Notes: generated by a model from the sequence alone, not told the origin. Positions 20,201 to 28,919 are shown, numbered from the stretch's first letter. The stretch is 64,000 bases of DNA from Dyadobacter jejuensis (GCF_003149085.1 NZ_QGDT01000014.1:1-64000), one strand, 5' to 3'. Program-made: numbers and translations.

Positions 20201-20822
20201 CCAAGGAGAGCGATTGGTGGATAGCTATGGGTATTATATGAAGGAGACGGGTAAAGTATTGGGCAACACCCTGCCCGATTTTACAGGGGGGGTGAGCAAC
20301 AGCTTTAGCTATAAGAACCTTACTGTAAGCGCTCTAGTCGATTTTCGCAAAGGAGGCAAAATATACTCGGTGACCAATGCTACTGGAACCTATGCCGGAC
20401 TGTTAGCCGTAACGGCCGGTAATAACGACAAGGGCAATCTGCAGCGTTCTCCTGTAAGTGAAGGCGGAGGATGGCGGGCCGACGGGGTGTTGGAAAGTGG
20501 AGAGCCTAACACCACCTATATTGACGCTCAGAACTATTGGAAAGACATTAGAAATATAAATGAAGCGAGCGTTTTCGACGGGTCTTTTATTAAGCTAAGA
20601 GAAGTACGAGTAGGGTACCGTGTACCCAAAAGATGGATCAGCAAGACGCCATTCCAGAACCTATCTCTATCCTTAGTAGGACGTAACCTGGCAGTTTTCT
20701 TAAGGAATACTGACTTGTTTGATCCTGAAACGACCCTGGGTTCGGGTAATATACAGGGCATTGAATCGGCTCAATTGCCTAGTGTGCGTTCCTTGGGCTT
20801 CAATCTTAATGTTTCCTTCTAA
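17229..20822 (+). CDS. SusC/RagA-type TonB-dependent outer-membrane receptor with STN domain
   Basis: The protein has 1197 residues. A signal peptide (MKTTLRTLFFLTAGLM...LLAQ) begins at residue 14, so the start may be the ATG at 17268. An STN (secretin/TonB N-terminal) domain lies at about 50-110 (YLKEVEAKYRVSIAYS...). A carboxypeptidase-regulatory-like domain at about 165-245 contains GVNILLKDTNLGTVSAADG. The plug follows from about 250, with GKVAGVQI, RGSNSV, PLFVVDG and LKGPSAAALYGSRASNGVI, then the beta-barrel to an aromatic C-terminus (LNVSF). SusC proteins import substrates too large for porins, together with a SusD lid. The STN domain implies signalling to FecR. The partner gene follows after 17 bases. 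Confidence 0.96.
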   Translation: MSKNTAPLTTHLNMKTTLRTLFFLTAGLMVMAAPLLAQSYTAFANLDVPKTPHSKRQPQGVLLKDYLKEVEAKYRVSIAYSTDILKDLRVNASVQEYVQKQAVLEHSLNKILKEYDISYRKSGEGFYILYPTKPKQVKDTPKATEPTSMRLESSVKHPDNIPAMVVVAGTVTDIQNGEGIPGVNILLKDTNLGTVSAADGSYRLELPDQGGVLVFSYIGYVTQEVLITNQNKLDIQLQENVNALSEVVVTALGIAREEKSLGYSIQNIDTKGINEARETNFVNSMQGKVAGVQITGASGNIGGSSRITIRGSNSVSGNNQPLFVVDGTPMDNSSSNSVDTQSGQGGRDYGNAAQDINPDDIASISVLKGPSAAALYGSRASNGVILITTKSGQGKQGLGITFNSSTTLDKVYMLPSYQNQYGGGFKQTFDTYNGDPVVNLSADESWGPKLDGQLVRQWDSFFPGENYGKFTPWVAHPDNVKNFYLTGKTFSNNIALVAGGEQANLRISYTNVDQKGTLPNSSMKRNTFSINSSAKLSPKLTASVKANYVNTYLHGRPVTGDYTGTGAMSVVSSFSTWFQRQVDLSAMRDYRAPDGSLRNWNLKGPDDLTGFYWNNPYFELYENYSDDTRQRIFGNISLAYEVTPHLTVTGFARTDFYDHRIQERTAEGHVNGSMYLSDNRKVQEYNYEFLAQYNRELGTDISFAMNVGANARREKYNQNYGRTNGGLNVPNFFNLQASVDRPDITDYYRARSVNSVYGSATVGFRDLLYLEGSLRNDWSSTLPINNNAYLYPAASSSVVFSELLSNWDFLSFGKLRASWAKVGNDTDPYRLGITYSPNTPFGSHQIFNVPDVLNNAVLKPEQTHSYEIGTDLRFFGSRLGFDATYYFVSTTDQILDLPVSSTTGYGYAIVNAGKITNRGFEVMLTGTPVKADNGFKWDVVLNWARNQNEVVFLADGQDNYQLATSYRNLSINARVGQSYGALIGTGFKLNDQGERLVDSYGYYMKETGKVLGNTLPDFTGGVSNSFSYKNLTVSALVDFRKGGKIYSVTNATGTYAGLLAVTAGNNDKGNLQRSPVSEGGGWRADGVLESGEPNTTYIDAQNYWKDIRNINEASVFDGSFIKLREVRVGYRVPKRWISKTPFQNLSLSLVGRNLAVFLRNTDLFDPETTLGSGNIQGIESAQLPSVRSLGFNLNVSF

Positions 20823-20839
20823 TCTAAAGTCTTACCGCT

Positions 20840-22333
20840 ATGAATTTACGTAAAAACAACCAATTTTTTTACTTGATGCGCGCCAGCTGGCGGGTCTGTA
20901 TTCTGGGCTTCTTTCTGGTGTTTTGGACTGGATGTGACAACGGTTTTGAAGAACTAAATATTGACCCAAATAATCCTACTAAAGTCCCGTCGGCCTACTT
21001 GCTAAGTAGTGCCCAACAGAATTTGATTAAAGAGATATTTGGGATGGCCAATACCTCTGGAAAGGATGTGATGGGCATGCGCTACATCCAGATGTGGTCT
21101 TCCACACTCTATACCGAAGAGGATCGCTATGTTGACATCGAGAGTGATTTTTCTACGATTTATAAGGGGGGCTTGACAGATCTTTATGAGTTGATCCGGC
21201 TCAATACCGATCCCAATACTGCTGTAGATGCGGCCCTATCGGGTCCTAACCAGAACCAGATAGCCGTTGCGCGTATCATGCGTGCCTGGACCTTCCATAC
21301 CCTTACCGACATTTGGGGGGATATCCCTTATTTTCAGGCGGTACAGGGCCTAGACTTCCCTACCCCAGTATATGACCCTCAAGCGGATATCTATGCAGAT
21401 TTGATTGCCGAACTGGATGCAGCAACGGCCGAAATGAGCCTAGAGGCGGGTAAAATCCAAGGTGATATTATTTATGACGGTGATATGGCCAGCTGGAAAC
21501 GATTCGCTCAGTCTCTAAAACTGAGAATCGGTATGCGGATGTCGAAAGTAGATCCTGCCTTGGCCGAAAAAACGGTGACAGAAGCTCTTGCTAGTGGGGT
21601 ATTTACCTCCAATGAACAAGGTGCCAGCTTCCAATACCTGACGGCTCAACCTAACTACAGCCCCTGGTACTACAGCTATTATGTGGGTACTCCTACCCTA
21701 GCTGTCGCCAATACCCTCATCGATCAGCTATTGGCTCTTGAGGATCCCAGAATATCAAAATATGCCAAAATTCCTGATAATGGAGGACAGTATACCGGGA
21801 TTCCTTATGGGGTGAGTGCCGCCGTAGCAGGAAGTTTTGGGAATAAGAATGTTTCCTTCCCGAGCTTAGAAGTGCTATCTGCCGACGCCCAACGTAGTTT
21901 GATGTCCTATTCCGAGGTACTTTTCATAGAGGCAGAAGCCGCCGCAAGAGGCTGGATAACCGCCGATGCGGCCACCTTATATAACGATGCCATTGCTGCT
22001 TCTATGCGCTATTGGGGAGTGGATGAGGAGGATATAGCCCCTTACCTGGCCAAGTCAGAAGTTACTTTTAACGAAGCGAACTATGCCAAATCCATTGGGG
22101 AACAAAAGTGGCTCGCATTTTATATGCAGGGGGTGCAGGCATGGGCCGAATGGCGCAGGTTGGATTATCCGCAATTATTACCTGCTCCCGATGCTGCCAA
22201 CGGTAGAGGTATTCCCCGGCGAAGGGGCTATCCCTTAGAGGAAATAAATCTGAATCGTGAAAACTATGCCCAAGCCATTGCACGCCAAGGAGCCGATTTG
22301 CTTGAAACGAGGATCTGGTGGGACCTAGAATAG
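20840..22333 (+). CDS. SusD/RagB-type substrate-binding outer-membrane lipoprotein
   Basis: The protein has 497 residues. A lipoprotein leader ends in VFWTGC, with Cys near residue 32. The N-terminus has the SusD-typical FEELNIDPNNPTKVPSAYLLSSAQ. The helical part contains RIMRAWTFHTLTDIWGDIPY, which matches the SusD-like type (PF12771-like), and the C-terminal half has EQKWLAFYMQGVQAWAEWRRLDYP. The protein would form the surface lid of the SusC channel. Which substrate it binds cannot be read from sequence, but the downstream copper amine oxidase suggests an amine-bearing compound and not only a glycan. Confidence 0.95.
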   Translation: MNLRKNNQFFYLMRASWRVCILGFFLVFWTGCDNGFEELNIDPNNPTKVPSAYLLSSAQQNLIKEIFGMANTSGKDVMGMRYIQMWSSTLYTEEDRYVDIESDFSTIYKGGLTDLYELIRLNTDPNTAVDAALSGPNQNQIAVARIMRAWTFHTLTDIWGDIPYFQAVQGLDFPTPVYDPQADIYADLIAELDAATAEMSLEAGKIQGDIIYDGDMASWKRFAQSLKLRIGMRMSKVDPALAEKTVTEALASGVFTSNEQGASFQYLTAQPNYSPWYYSYYVGTPTLAVANTLIDQLLALEDPRISKYAKIPDNGGQYTGIPYGVSAAVAGSFGNKNVSFPSLEVLSADAQRSLMSYSEVLFIEAEAAARGWITADAATLYNDAIAASMRYWGVDEEDIAPYLAKSEVTFNEANYAKSIGEQKWLAFYMQGVQAWAEWRRLDYPQLLPAPDAANGRGIPRRRGYPLEEINLNRENYAQAIARQGADLLETRIWWDLE

Positions 22334-22387
22334 CCCATGTTACTGCCCAATATATCAATTTATTATATCAACTTTTTCTTTACTCTT

Positions 22388-24502
22388 ATGAATAAACTAC
22401 GCTTGATTGTCTCGGTACTGGCCTTAATCGGGTCCACCGTGTTCTTTAGCCAATGCGAAACTTCGACGGCCTCAGGGGATAGCTCTGCCTCGGACCCTCG
22501 CTACGCACATCCACTGGACCCTCTCGATTCCATTGAAATTAAAATGGTGAAAGAGATATTATTAGGTGAAAAACTTTTTGGCAAGGACCGGTATTTCTCA
22601 TTTATCAGCCTAGCCGAGCCACCTAAGGCTGAGGTACTGGCGTATGAATCAGGAAAAGGGTTCCGTAGAGAGGCTTTGGCGAGCGTCTACGATTTTCCTA
22701 AAAACTTACTGCTAGAAATAAAAGTGGACTTGAATGGCAAACAGGTACTTAAAATAGACACCATGGTGGGGCAGCAGCCGGTAGGGTTGCTCGGTTTTAA
22801 GGCCGATTCCATTGTACTCAGTCAAATAATGCCCGCCAATAAAGAATGGGTAGCCGCCTTGGAAAAAAGAGGGATATCTCTGGATTCGATCAGCTATCGA
22901 ACCAATACGGCTGGCGATATGGGGATAGGCCCCAAAGAACATCGGGAGGAAGTGGTATCGGCTACCTATAAGAATAAGTCTCTTAGGAATTTAGGAATAA
23001 CCGGATTGGCCGCTTTTGTAGATCTTACCGACCGTAAAGTCCTTAAGGTCGTCGATGATGGGGTGGGTTTCGATACGCCTATGAATATCAATTATTTTAA
23101 AGAAGATTCGGCTATTTCTACCACTCCAGATACCAAGCCTATAGAAATACAGCAACCGGAAGGGGTAACTTATGAAATAAAGGGGCATGAGGTGATATGG
23201 AACAACTGGAAGTTCCGATATGGAATTAGTGCTCGGGAGGGACTCATTATTTATCAGGCTTCCTTCCTTGACAACGGAGAATGGCGCTCGGTGATGTACC
23301 GAGGTTCTATGCCCGAGATGGTCGTAAACTACGGCTCTCCCGATCTGAAAACGGCCTCAAATAACTTTTTTGATGTGGGTGTTTATCGGCTAGGCCAAAG
23401 CCGGGCTAGGCCCATGGTTCCGGGTTCGGATGTACCCGCCAATGCTACATTTTTGTCTACGGTGATACAAAACGATACGGGTAAAGTAGCTCCCTTTGAG
23501 CGGGCAGCGGCTATTTACGAAGAGCTGGATGGTCCCTTGTGGAGACATAATAAAGTGAGCGTTCCCGCCACGAATCTGGCTATTAAATATTTCACCACCA
23601 TCGGAAACTATGATTATGGGTTCAAATGGGTCTTCAAACAGGATGGTAATATCGATATTGTAACCGAATTGAATGGTATCGTTCAAATTCGTGGGGTTCA
23701 TCGGACTAACGACCTTCCTGGTTCGCAAGATGAGACTTATCAGGGAAGTTATTTTGGAACCCTAGTAAGCGAACACGTGGAAGCGGTCAATCATCAGCAT
23801 TTCTTTGTATTCCGTTTGGATATGGATGTAGACGGGCCCATCAACACGGCCGGGGAAATGAATACTATAGCCGTTCCGTCTGGTCCATCCAATCCTTATA
23901 ACAACTCGATGGTGACTCAAATGGTCGATTTTAAGACGGAGAAGGAGGCTCAGCGATCCATTAGTGCGGGTACCGCAAGGCATTGGAAGTTTATGAATCA
24001 TGCCAAAACCGATATTTTTGGACACCATTCTTCGTATATGCTGATGCCAAGTGCGGGAGTGAAACCCTTGGTCAATGAAAAGGCCTCCTTATTACGACGT
24101 GCTGGTTTTCTCAAAAATCATATGTGGGTAACCCCCCTCAATGAAAATGAAATATACCCCGCCGGTAAATATCCTGCTAGTAATATGCAAGACGCTGGCC
24201 TTCCAACTTGGACGGCCCAGGATCGGGATATCGAAGACAAGGATATAGTGCTGTGGTATGTAGCCGGGATTACTCATATCGTACGGCCCGAAGAGTGGCC
24301 CATTATGGCTCCCCATTATATCAAGTTTACTTTGATGCCTTACGGTTTCTTCGACCAAAACCCGACCGTGAAGATGCCTGACTTAAAAGAAGATAAGTTG
24401 GCGGCTAAAAAGGACGCCTTATCTAGGGCCTTTGAGTTAGCTGCTATCAATAACTTGCCCGTATGCGTCACGCCGTTGCCCACCACGAAAACTAAAAATT
24501 AA
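22388..24502 (+). CDS. Copper (topaquinone) amine oxidase, lipoprotein
   Basis: The protein has 704 residues. An ATG at 22388 is followed by a lipoprotein leader ending FFSQC. The enzyme oxidatively deaminates primary amines to aldehyde, NH3 and H2O2. All key residues are visible: Tyr408 in TIGNYDYG is the topaquinone precursor, Asp329 in NFFDVGVY the catalytic base, His469 and His471 (NHQHFF) and His630 (GITHIVRPEEWP) the copper ligands. The spacings (329-408-469/471-630) resemble those of E. coli TynA (383-466-524/526-689). The conserved YRGSMPEMVVNYG is also present. The gene belongs to the susCD transcript (54-base gap). Lipidation would place it in the envelope, next to the transporter. 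Confidence 0.93.
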   Translation: MNKLRLIVSVLALIGSTVFFSQCETSTASGDSSASDPRYAHPLDPLDSIEIKMVKEILLGEKLFGKDRYFSFISLAEPPKAEVLAYESGKGFRREALASVYDFPKNLLLEIKVDLNGKQVLKIDTMVGQQPVGLLGFKADSIVLSQIMPANKEWVAALEKRGISLDSISYRTNTAGDMGIGPKEHREEVVSATYKNKSLRNLGITGLAAFVDLTDRKVLKVVDDGVGFDTPMNINYFKEDSAISTTPDTKPIEIQQPEGVTYEIKGHEVIWNNWKFRYGISAREGLIIYQASFLDNGEWRSVMYRGSMPEMVVNYGSPDLKTASNNFFDVGVYRLGQSRARPMVPGSDVPANATFLSTVIQNDTGKVAPFERAAAIYEELDGPLWRHNKVSVPATNLAIKYFTTIGNYDYGFKWVFKQDGNIDIVTELNGIVQIRGVHRTNDLPGSQDETYQGSYFGTLVSEHVEAVNHQHFFVFRLDMDVDGPINTAGEMNTIAVPSGPSNPYNNSMVTQMVDFKTEKEAQRSISAGTARHWKFMNHAKTDIFGHHSSYMLMPSAGVKPLVNEKASLLRRAGFLKNHMWVTPLNENEIYPAGKYPASNMQDAGLPTWTAQDRDIEDKDIVLWYVAGITHIVRPEEWPIMAPHYIKFTLMPYGFFDQNPTVKMPDLKEDKLAAKKDALSRAFELAAINNLPVCVTPLPTTKTKN

Positions 24503-24523
24503 AGATTTTCCGGATTATAGATC

Positions 24524-24557
24524 AAAAAGGAATGAGCGTTTCGCTTGTTCCTTTTTT
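24524..24557 (+). terminator. Hairpin terminator after the amine oxidase gene
   Basis: An inverted repeat AAAAAGGAA..AGCG / CGCT..TTCCTTTTTT, with the 3' arm itself ending in T, 20 bases after the stop codon. It closes the fecR-susC-susD-oxidase unit and separates the sigma factor gene. Confidence 0.75.
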
Positions 24558-24711
24558 GTGCGTATAGTATTATCGACCAGTTAAATTGTACATTGCTAAC
24601 ATTCTGGTTTACAGCCTAAAATTATATATTCGGATGTTTCTTATATGGGCTGTGATTGCTTAAATTTATATAAATAACCCCATCAGTTTTTTTATTGCTA
24701 GCGTAGAAAAT

Positions 24712-25272
24712 ATGAGGAAATCTATACTTCCAGACCGAGAATTATCATTGCTTCTATCGGAAGGTTGTGGAGAAGCATTCAAGATATTATTTGAAAGAAA
24801 TTACACTACGCTGGTTCGGGTATTAGGGAGATACTCCCAGGACCCCAACCAAATTCAAGATTGGATTCAAGAAATTTTTGCTAAAATTTGGGAAAATAGG
24901 GACCGGTTAAAGGAGTATGAAGTAGAAAATTTTACAGGCTACTTGGTCGTATCGGCGCGGAATCAGGCTTTGCGATTCATCGAAAAGAGGAAGCAAATGG
25001 ACCTCGTATTTCAAGAGCATTTGAGCCATATGGAGATCGCCGACAATAACTTGGCGGAATCCTTAGATCGTGACGACCTACATGATGCTTACCTAGTTGC
25101 CGTAACTAAAATGCCCAAAAGAGTCCAGGAAGCTTTCTTCCTCAATCGAGAAAAAGGGCTTACCTATGGAAAAGTGGCCGAGGAACTCGGCACTTCCGTT
25201 AAAACCGTAGAGGCTCAGATCTCCCAGGCCATGCGGATACTCCGTAAGGAATTGACCGTATTTTTGAAGTAG
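24712..25272 (+). CDS. ECF-type RNA polymerase sigma-70 factor
   Basis: The protein has 186 residues. Region 2 lies at about 25-95 (FKILFERNYTTLVRVLGRY...IQDWIQEIFAKIWENRDRL) and region 4 at about 130-180 with the helix-turn-helix (LTYGKVAEELGTSVKTVEAQISQAMRIL). This is the Bacteroidota type that pairs with FecR proteins. The only fecR in the window is at the opposite end of the susCD locus (16029), 7.6 kb away, so pairing is an inference from proximity. It sits after the oxidase terminator and so has its own promoter; TTTATATAAATAA upstream is AT-rich but shows no clear element. Confidence 0.93.
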   Translation: MRKSILPDRELSLLLSEGCGEAFKILFERNYTTLVRVLGRYSQDPNQIQDWIQEIFAKIWENRDRLKEYEVENFTGYLVVSARNQALRFIEKRKQMDLVFQEHLSHMEIADNNLAESLDRDDLHDAYLVAVTKMPKRVQEAFFLNREKGLTYGKVAEELGTSVKTVEAQISQAMRILRKELTVFLK

Positions 25273-25310
25273 GCTGGGGAGGGGGGGCATGTTCCTACGT
25301 ATTTCATAAC

Positions 25311-26222
25311 CTAGTTCAGTTCATATTTCTCCCGGTATAGCGTTGGACTTATGCCTATTTTCTTTTTGAATAGCCTTGAAAAATAGGGCGGATATTCAAA
25401 ACCCAGTTTGTAGGCTACCTCTGCGATGGTTAGGTGGGGGTTCAATAGAATATTTTTGGCTTCATCAATCAGATACCATTGCAAATGTTCTGTCGAAGTT
25501 TTTCCTGTTTCTTTTTTTAATGTATCGCTGAGGTAGCGCTGCGATACCGATAGTCGGTCGGCGATTTGCTCAATGCTAGGGATGCCTTTCTCTTCTAACT
25601 GTCCCGAGTCCAGATAGCTCTCTAATTGCTGATTAAAACGCTCCAATAGATTATTGGATAGCTCTTTTCGGTTGAGAAACTGCCTTTCGTAAAACCGATT
25701 GGCATATTTTAAGAGTGTAGTCAGTTGCGAAATAATAATGTCTTTGCTGAATTCATCTGGATTGTTCTGGTATTCCATATCTATACTTTCCACAATAGAT
25801 TCTATCTGTTTTTCTTCTTTTGGAGAAAGGTGGAGGGCTTCGTTGACCGTATAGGAAAAATAACCGTATTTCTTAATCTGATGCGCCAATTCAGAACCTT
25901 TCAGAAAATCTTCATGAAAATTGATAGAAAAACCTTTTTGTTCAATCACTACGCTTTTATCCCATTGTATGACCTGCCTTGGAGCAATAAAGAACAAAAC
26001 ACCATTTGTAAAATCATATTTGCTGCGTCCATAAGTTAGGCTTCCTTTAACGAATTTCTTAAAACTTATGGAGTAGCATTCATTGGTAATTGGTGGTGAA
26101 CTCTCCTTCGGGCATGGCAGAAAACCCTTATCAATGGCCTTAAAGACACTAAACATGGGGTGTTCTGGCCTTGGGAGCTCTAGGTATTCAAGGTAGGCGG
26201 ATAATGTTTTAAAATGTTTCAT
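25311..26222 (-). CDS. AraC family transcriptional regulator
   Basis: The protein has 303 residues. The N-terminal part (about 1-170) is a cupin-like sensing domain without a recognisable ligand. The C-terminal AraC domain (about 200-300) contains two helix-turn-helix units: IEQIADRLSVSQRYLSDTLKKETG and LTIAEVAYKLGFEYPPYFSRLFKKKIGISPTLYR. Its start overlaps the upstream small membrane-protein gene by 4 bases (ATGA), so the two are translationally coupled. It may also control the short-chain dehydrogenase gene further upstream on the same strand, a common AraC-SDR arrangement, but this is inference. Confidence 0.92.
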   Translation of the reverse strand: MKHFKTLSAYLEYLELPRPEHPMFSVFKAIDKGFLPCPKESSPPITNECYSISFKKFVKGSLTYGRSKYDFTNGVLFFIAPRQVIQWDKSVVIEQKGFSINFHEDFLKGSELAHQIKKYGYFSYTVNEALHLSPKEEKQIESIVESIDMEYQNNPDEFSKDIIISQLTTLLKYANRFYERQFLNRKELSNNLLERFNQQLESYLDSGQLEEKGIPSIEQIADRLSVSQRYLSDTLKKETGKTSTEHLQWYLIDEAKNILLNPHLTIAEVAYKLGFEYPPYFSRLFKKKIGISPTLYREKYELN

Positions 26223-26737
26223 CTTGCTTTTTTTAATTCCTGTTGAGCTTTCAATAGCTGCGTGTTGTAATTATCGATTCGGGCATGTGCGGTACCATCA
26301 ATGAGCAAAATGACCACCAACATCGCCATAGTGGTAATCATACTGGCGCGCCAAACTGGTGAATGGACGAATAAAAGCACGAGGGAACAAGCCATCATAA
26401 ACAGGGGAATGGCCGTAAATACTATGGTTTTGTATTCCTTTAAAGTTGAATCGGCCCGCTTGAGTTCAGCTGCTACAAAAGCCGGCGCATCTGATTTATA
26501 AGCCATTTCAAATTGTGTTAGTCTTGATTTATTGGTAAAAAATAATCCAAGCCCAATGATTGTTAACAATCCACCGGCTACCAAAGTGGGGAGAATGTAG
26601 GCTTTGGCCATATCGGTTTTTCCTAACTGCCAAAATCCCATACTAGCTGCCAAAAAGAGCCCTCCAAATACTATGAAAAATGGGGTCGAAAAAAGTTCGG
26701 CTTTTGCCCAATCTGTTGCTGTTTTTAAAATATCCAT
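26219..26737 (-). CDS. Small membrane protein of unknown function, 172 aa
   Basis: I do not recognise a family with certainty. Four hydrophobic segments are visible, at about residues 16-32, 46-66, 104-124 and 130-148 (for example FFIVFGGLFLAASMGFW and TTMAMLVVILLIDG). Polar, Lys-rich ends and the segment FEMAYKSDAPAFVAAELKRAD lie between the second and third. The C-terminus is a short amphipathic helix. The gene is coupled to the AraC regulator downstream (4-base overlap), which suggests that both belong to one response. Confidence 0.75.
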   Translation of the reverse strand: MDILKTATDWAKAELFSTPFFIVFGGLFLAASMGFWQLGKTDMAKAYILPTLVAGGLLTIIGLGLFFTNKSRLTQFEMAYKSDAPAFVAAELKRADSTLKEYKTIVFTAIPLFMMACSLVLLFVHSPVWRASMITTMAMLVVILLIDGTAHARIDNYNTQLLKAQQELKKAR

Positions 26738-27004
26738 GACGGTGTTTTTATGATTTATATTGGTTAATATACGGCCTCTTGTTAATCTTTTTGTGATTTT
26801 TTAAAGCATCTTTTCGATCAAGGAAAAGGTCCGGAATGGCCCTGCATGTCTTTTAGGTTCTACTGTATGAAACATCATGGTGACTGCAATAGATGGTTTT
26901 TGAGGCCAGCTATAGGCCAAGTTTTTTAACACAACAGTCTGTCTCTAATGGTTGGTTCAGCTGCGATTGGAACCAATTTTTTTGGAACGCTTAACACCCT
27001 CCTT

Positions 27005-27955
27005 TTAGAAACGCCACTTGTAGCCTACTGCCTCTTCCGATACTTCCCACAACTTTTCTGCTACACTTTTATCCTTTGCATGAGGCTCTAACTTGCACGC
27101 TCCAACGGGTCCGGTCCAATAACTTCGTCCTGTAGGTCCATAAAATCCACTTTGGTCTAAGTCCGTTTCTGTGGCACACATCAATTCAGGATAGGCTCCT
27201 TTCTCTGCCGATTGTACCAAGGGAGTTAACTTCATGATCTGCCACACGAAGCGTGTCATTAAGCTTCCGCTAGTTTTAATGAGCGAAGTAGCCGAGGCCC
27301 CTGGGTGGCAGGCATATACTTTTACGGTATCCTTGTCCGCTTTTTTTAGTCGGTCCTGCAATTCGTATACACACATAATTTGAGCGAGCTTGCTTTGGCT
27401 ATATACTTCATTGGGGCCATAATTATTATCCCAGTTCATGTCCTCAAATTGTATGGTTCTGATGCCCAAGTTATAACCCATACTGCCTACAACGACAATA
27501 CGTCCTGCAGATTCTTCTATTCGAGGGTAAAGTAATGCTTGAAGTAAAAAATTACCATAGTGATTTACACCCAACTGACTTTCAAAACCATCCACCGTAA
27601 ATGTCTGCTTGGGTACTTGTGCAATCGCCGCATTGCAGATGAATGCATCGATTCGGTTAACCTTTTCCAGTACTTCCGTGGCTGCTTTTTTCACTGAAGC
27701 CTGTTGTGCTAGGTCCATCTGGATATTCATTACGTCGATGGAGTTACCAAGATCATGTTTCAAGGTGGCTATGGTTTCCTTCGCCTTGCTAAGGTTGCGG
27801 TTGAGCATCACCACTCTTGCCCCCTTCGACAGCAGTATTTTCGAGGCTTCGAACCCAGTACCACTGGTGGTTCCTGTAATAACGAAGGTTTTACCGCTTA
27901 AATTTTTTATTCTATCGGGTGTCCAGCCCTGATTGCCAAATTGATTCGTACGCAT
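27005..27955 (-). CDS. Short-chain dehydrogenase/reductase (SDR)
   Basis: The protein has about 316 residues. The NADP(H)-binding glycine motif is TGTTSGTG, followed by LNRN, typical for NADPH preference. The NAA motif (ICNAAIA), the catalytic Ser in VVVGSMGY and the YSQSK (YxxxK) pair are all present. The general form resembles the protochlorophyllide-reductase/retinol-dehydrogenase-like SDR group, but the substrate cannot be told. The frame opens at 27991; the ATG at 27955 (MRTNQFGNQGW) gives a more usual N-terminus and avoids a Lys-rich extension. The gene lies upstream of the small membrane protein and AraC genes on the same strand. Confidence 0.88.
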   Translation of the reverse strand: MRTNQFGNQGWTPDRIKNLSGKTFVITGTTSGTGFEASKILLSKGARVVMLNRNLSKAKETIATLKHDLGNSIDVMNIQMDLAQQASVKKAATEVLEKVNRIDAFICNAAIAQVPKQTFTVDGFESQLGVNHYGNFLLQALLYPRIEESAGRIVVVGSMGYNLGIRTIQFEDMNWDNNYGPNEVYSQSKLAQIMCVYELQDRLKKADKDTVKVYACHPGASATSLIKTSGSLMTRFVWQIMKLTPLVQSAEKGAYPELMCATETDLDQSGFYGPTGRSYWTGPVGACKLEPHAKDKSVAEKLWEVSEEAVGYKWRF

Positions 27956-28315
27956 CTTTTCTTTTTTTTGTTTAAACAAAGTACGATACATTTTCCAGGT
28001 GAGGGCTTATACACAATTCCGAAAACAGTATACTTTTTGGTTCAATGATCCGAATAGCTCGTTCATCCCCTAATTATGCAATCAACACCTGACTTAATCG
28101 TCCGAATCCATGGACCAGTTTGCAGCCTCCACGAGCACCAAATAAGGATAGGAACCTGACAGCTGTTTTATATTTCCATTCGTCCGGGGTCGCTCACGAC
28201 TCGTAACTGAAGTTGCTTGTGCCGTTAGAAGTCTACCACATCTGGGTCTATAATACTTCTTGAACCCTGAAAGGGCCGATTTGGGCTGTCGGCATAGGTA
28301 TTAGGTGTTAAAAGC
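27956..28315. other. Spacer between the SDR gene and the repeat mosaic
   Basis: About 360 bases without a gene or recognised signal. Short pieces resembling the following repeats (TATTAGGTGTTAAAAGCGG) appear only at its right end. Confidence 0.5.
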
Positions 28316-28397
28316 GGTCCGCCGCGCGGTCAAAGGTATTTAGGAGCCAGGAGTTAGGTATTAGGAATGGGGTGAAAGGATGAAGGTGGTCCGCCGC
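28316..28397. repeat. Repeat A, copy 1
   Basis: An 82-bp unit that starts and ends with GGTCCGCCGC and has a GGAGCCAGGAGTTAGGTATT core. Five near-identical copies occur in this region. Confidence 0.9.
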
Positions 28398-28525
28398 ACG
28401 GTTAAAGGTCTAAGGTTAAATGCGGCCGCCGCTCGGTTAAAAGGCTGCGTTTATAGCCTCCAGCGTAATAAGTTCATCAACGATTGCCTAAAGCCTAAGG
28501 CCTAAAGCCTAATATGGTTAAAATC

Positions 28526-28607
28526 GGTCCGCCGCGCGGTCAAAGGTATTTAGGAGCCAGGAGTTAGGTATTAGGACTGGGGTGAAAGGATGAAGGTGGT
28601 CCGCCGC
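28526..28607. repeat. Repeat A, copy 2
   Basis: Same 82-bp unit as copy 1, with a few substitutions. No repeat B follows; this and copy 1 lie outside the regular part of the mosaic. Confidence 0.9.
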
Positions 28608-28745
28608 AACTGTTAAGAGGCTGTGTTTATTGCGTACAGCCTATAGCTTTTCAAAGGAAATGAATCATAAAGCCCTATCCGCCGGATCTTGTCGAAGGCC
28701 TACAGATTAGGTTTTAGGGGTTAGGTATTACGTAAGGTGTTAAAT

Positions 28746-28900
28746 GCGGTCCGCCGCTGCTGTTAAGGTGCTGTGTTTAATGCCTACAGCATATAGCCTA
28801 CTGCTTACAGCTGAAAAAATTGCTTTCCACAAGTTTTTGCATTGCTACGCCTTTCGTTGAAATGTTGGCTCATCGTTAGCGCTCATCCACTGGCGGTCCT
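28746..28900. repeat. Repeat C, copy 1
   Basis: A unit of about 155 bp running from GCGGTCCGCCGCTGCTGTTA through a variable tract of CATATAGC/CTTACAGC pieces to ATTGCTTTCCACAAG and ending at CTGGCGGTCCT. It is followed 19 bases later by repeat B. Confidence 0.9.
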
Positions 28901-28919
28901 GTGTCTACCACTGCTTGTA

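Noticed and set aside
23760..23785. Second parS-like site (AACACGTGGAAG)
   Set aside because: Only the CACGTG core matches, and it lies inside the amine oxidase coding sequence.
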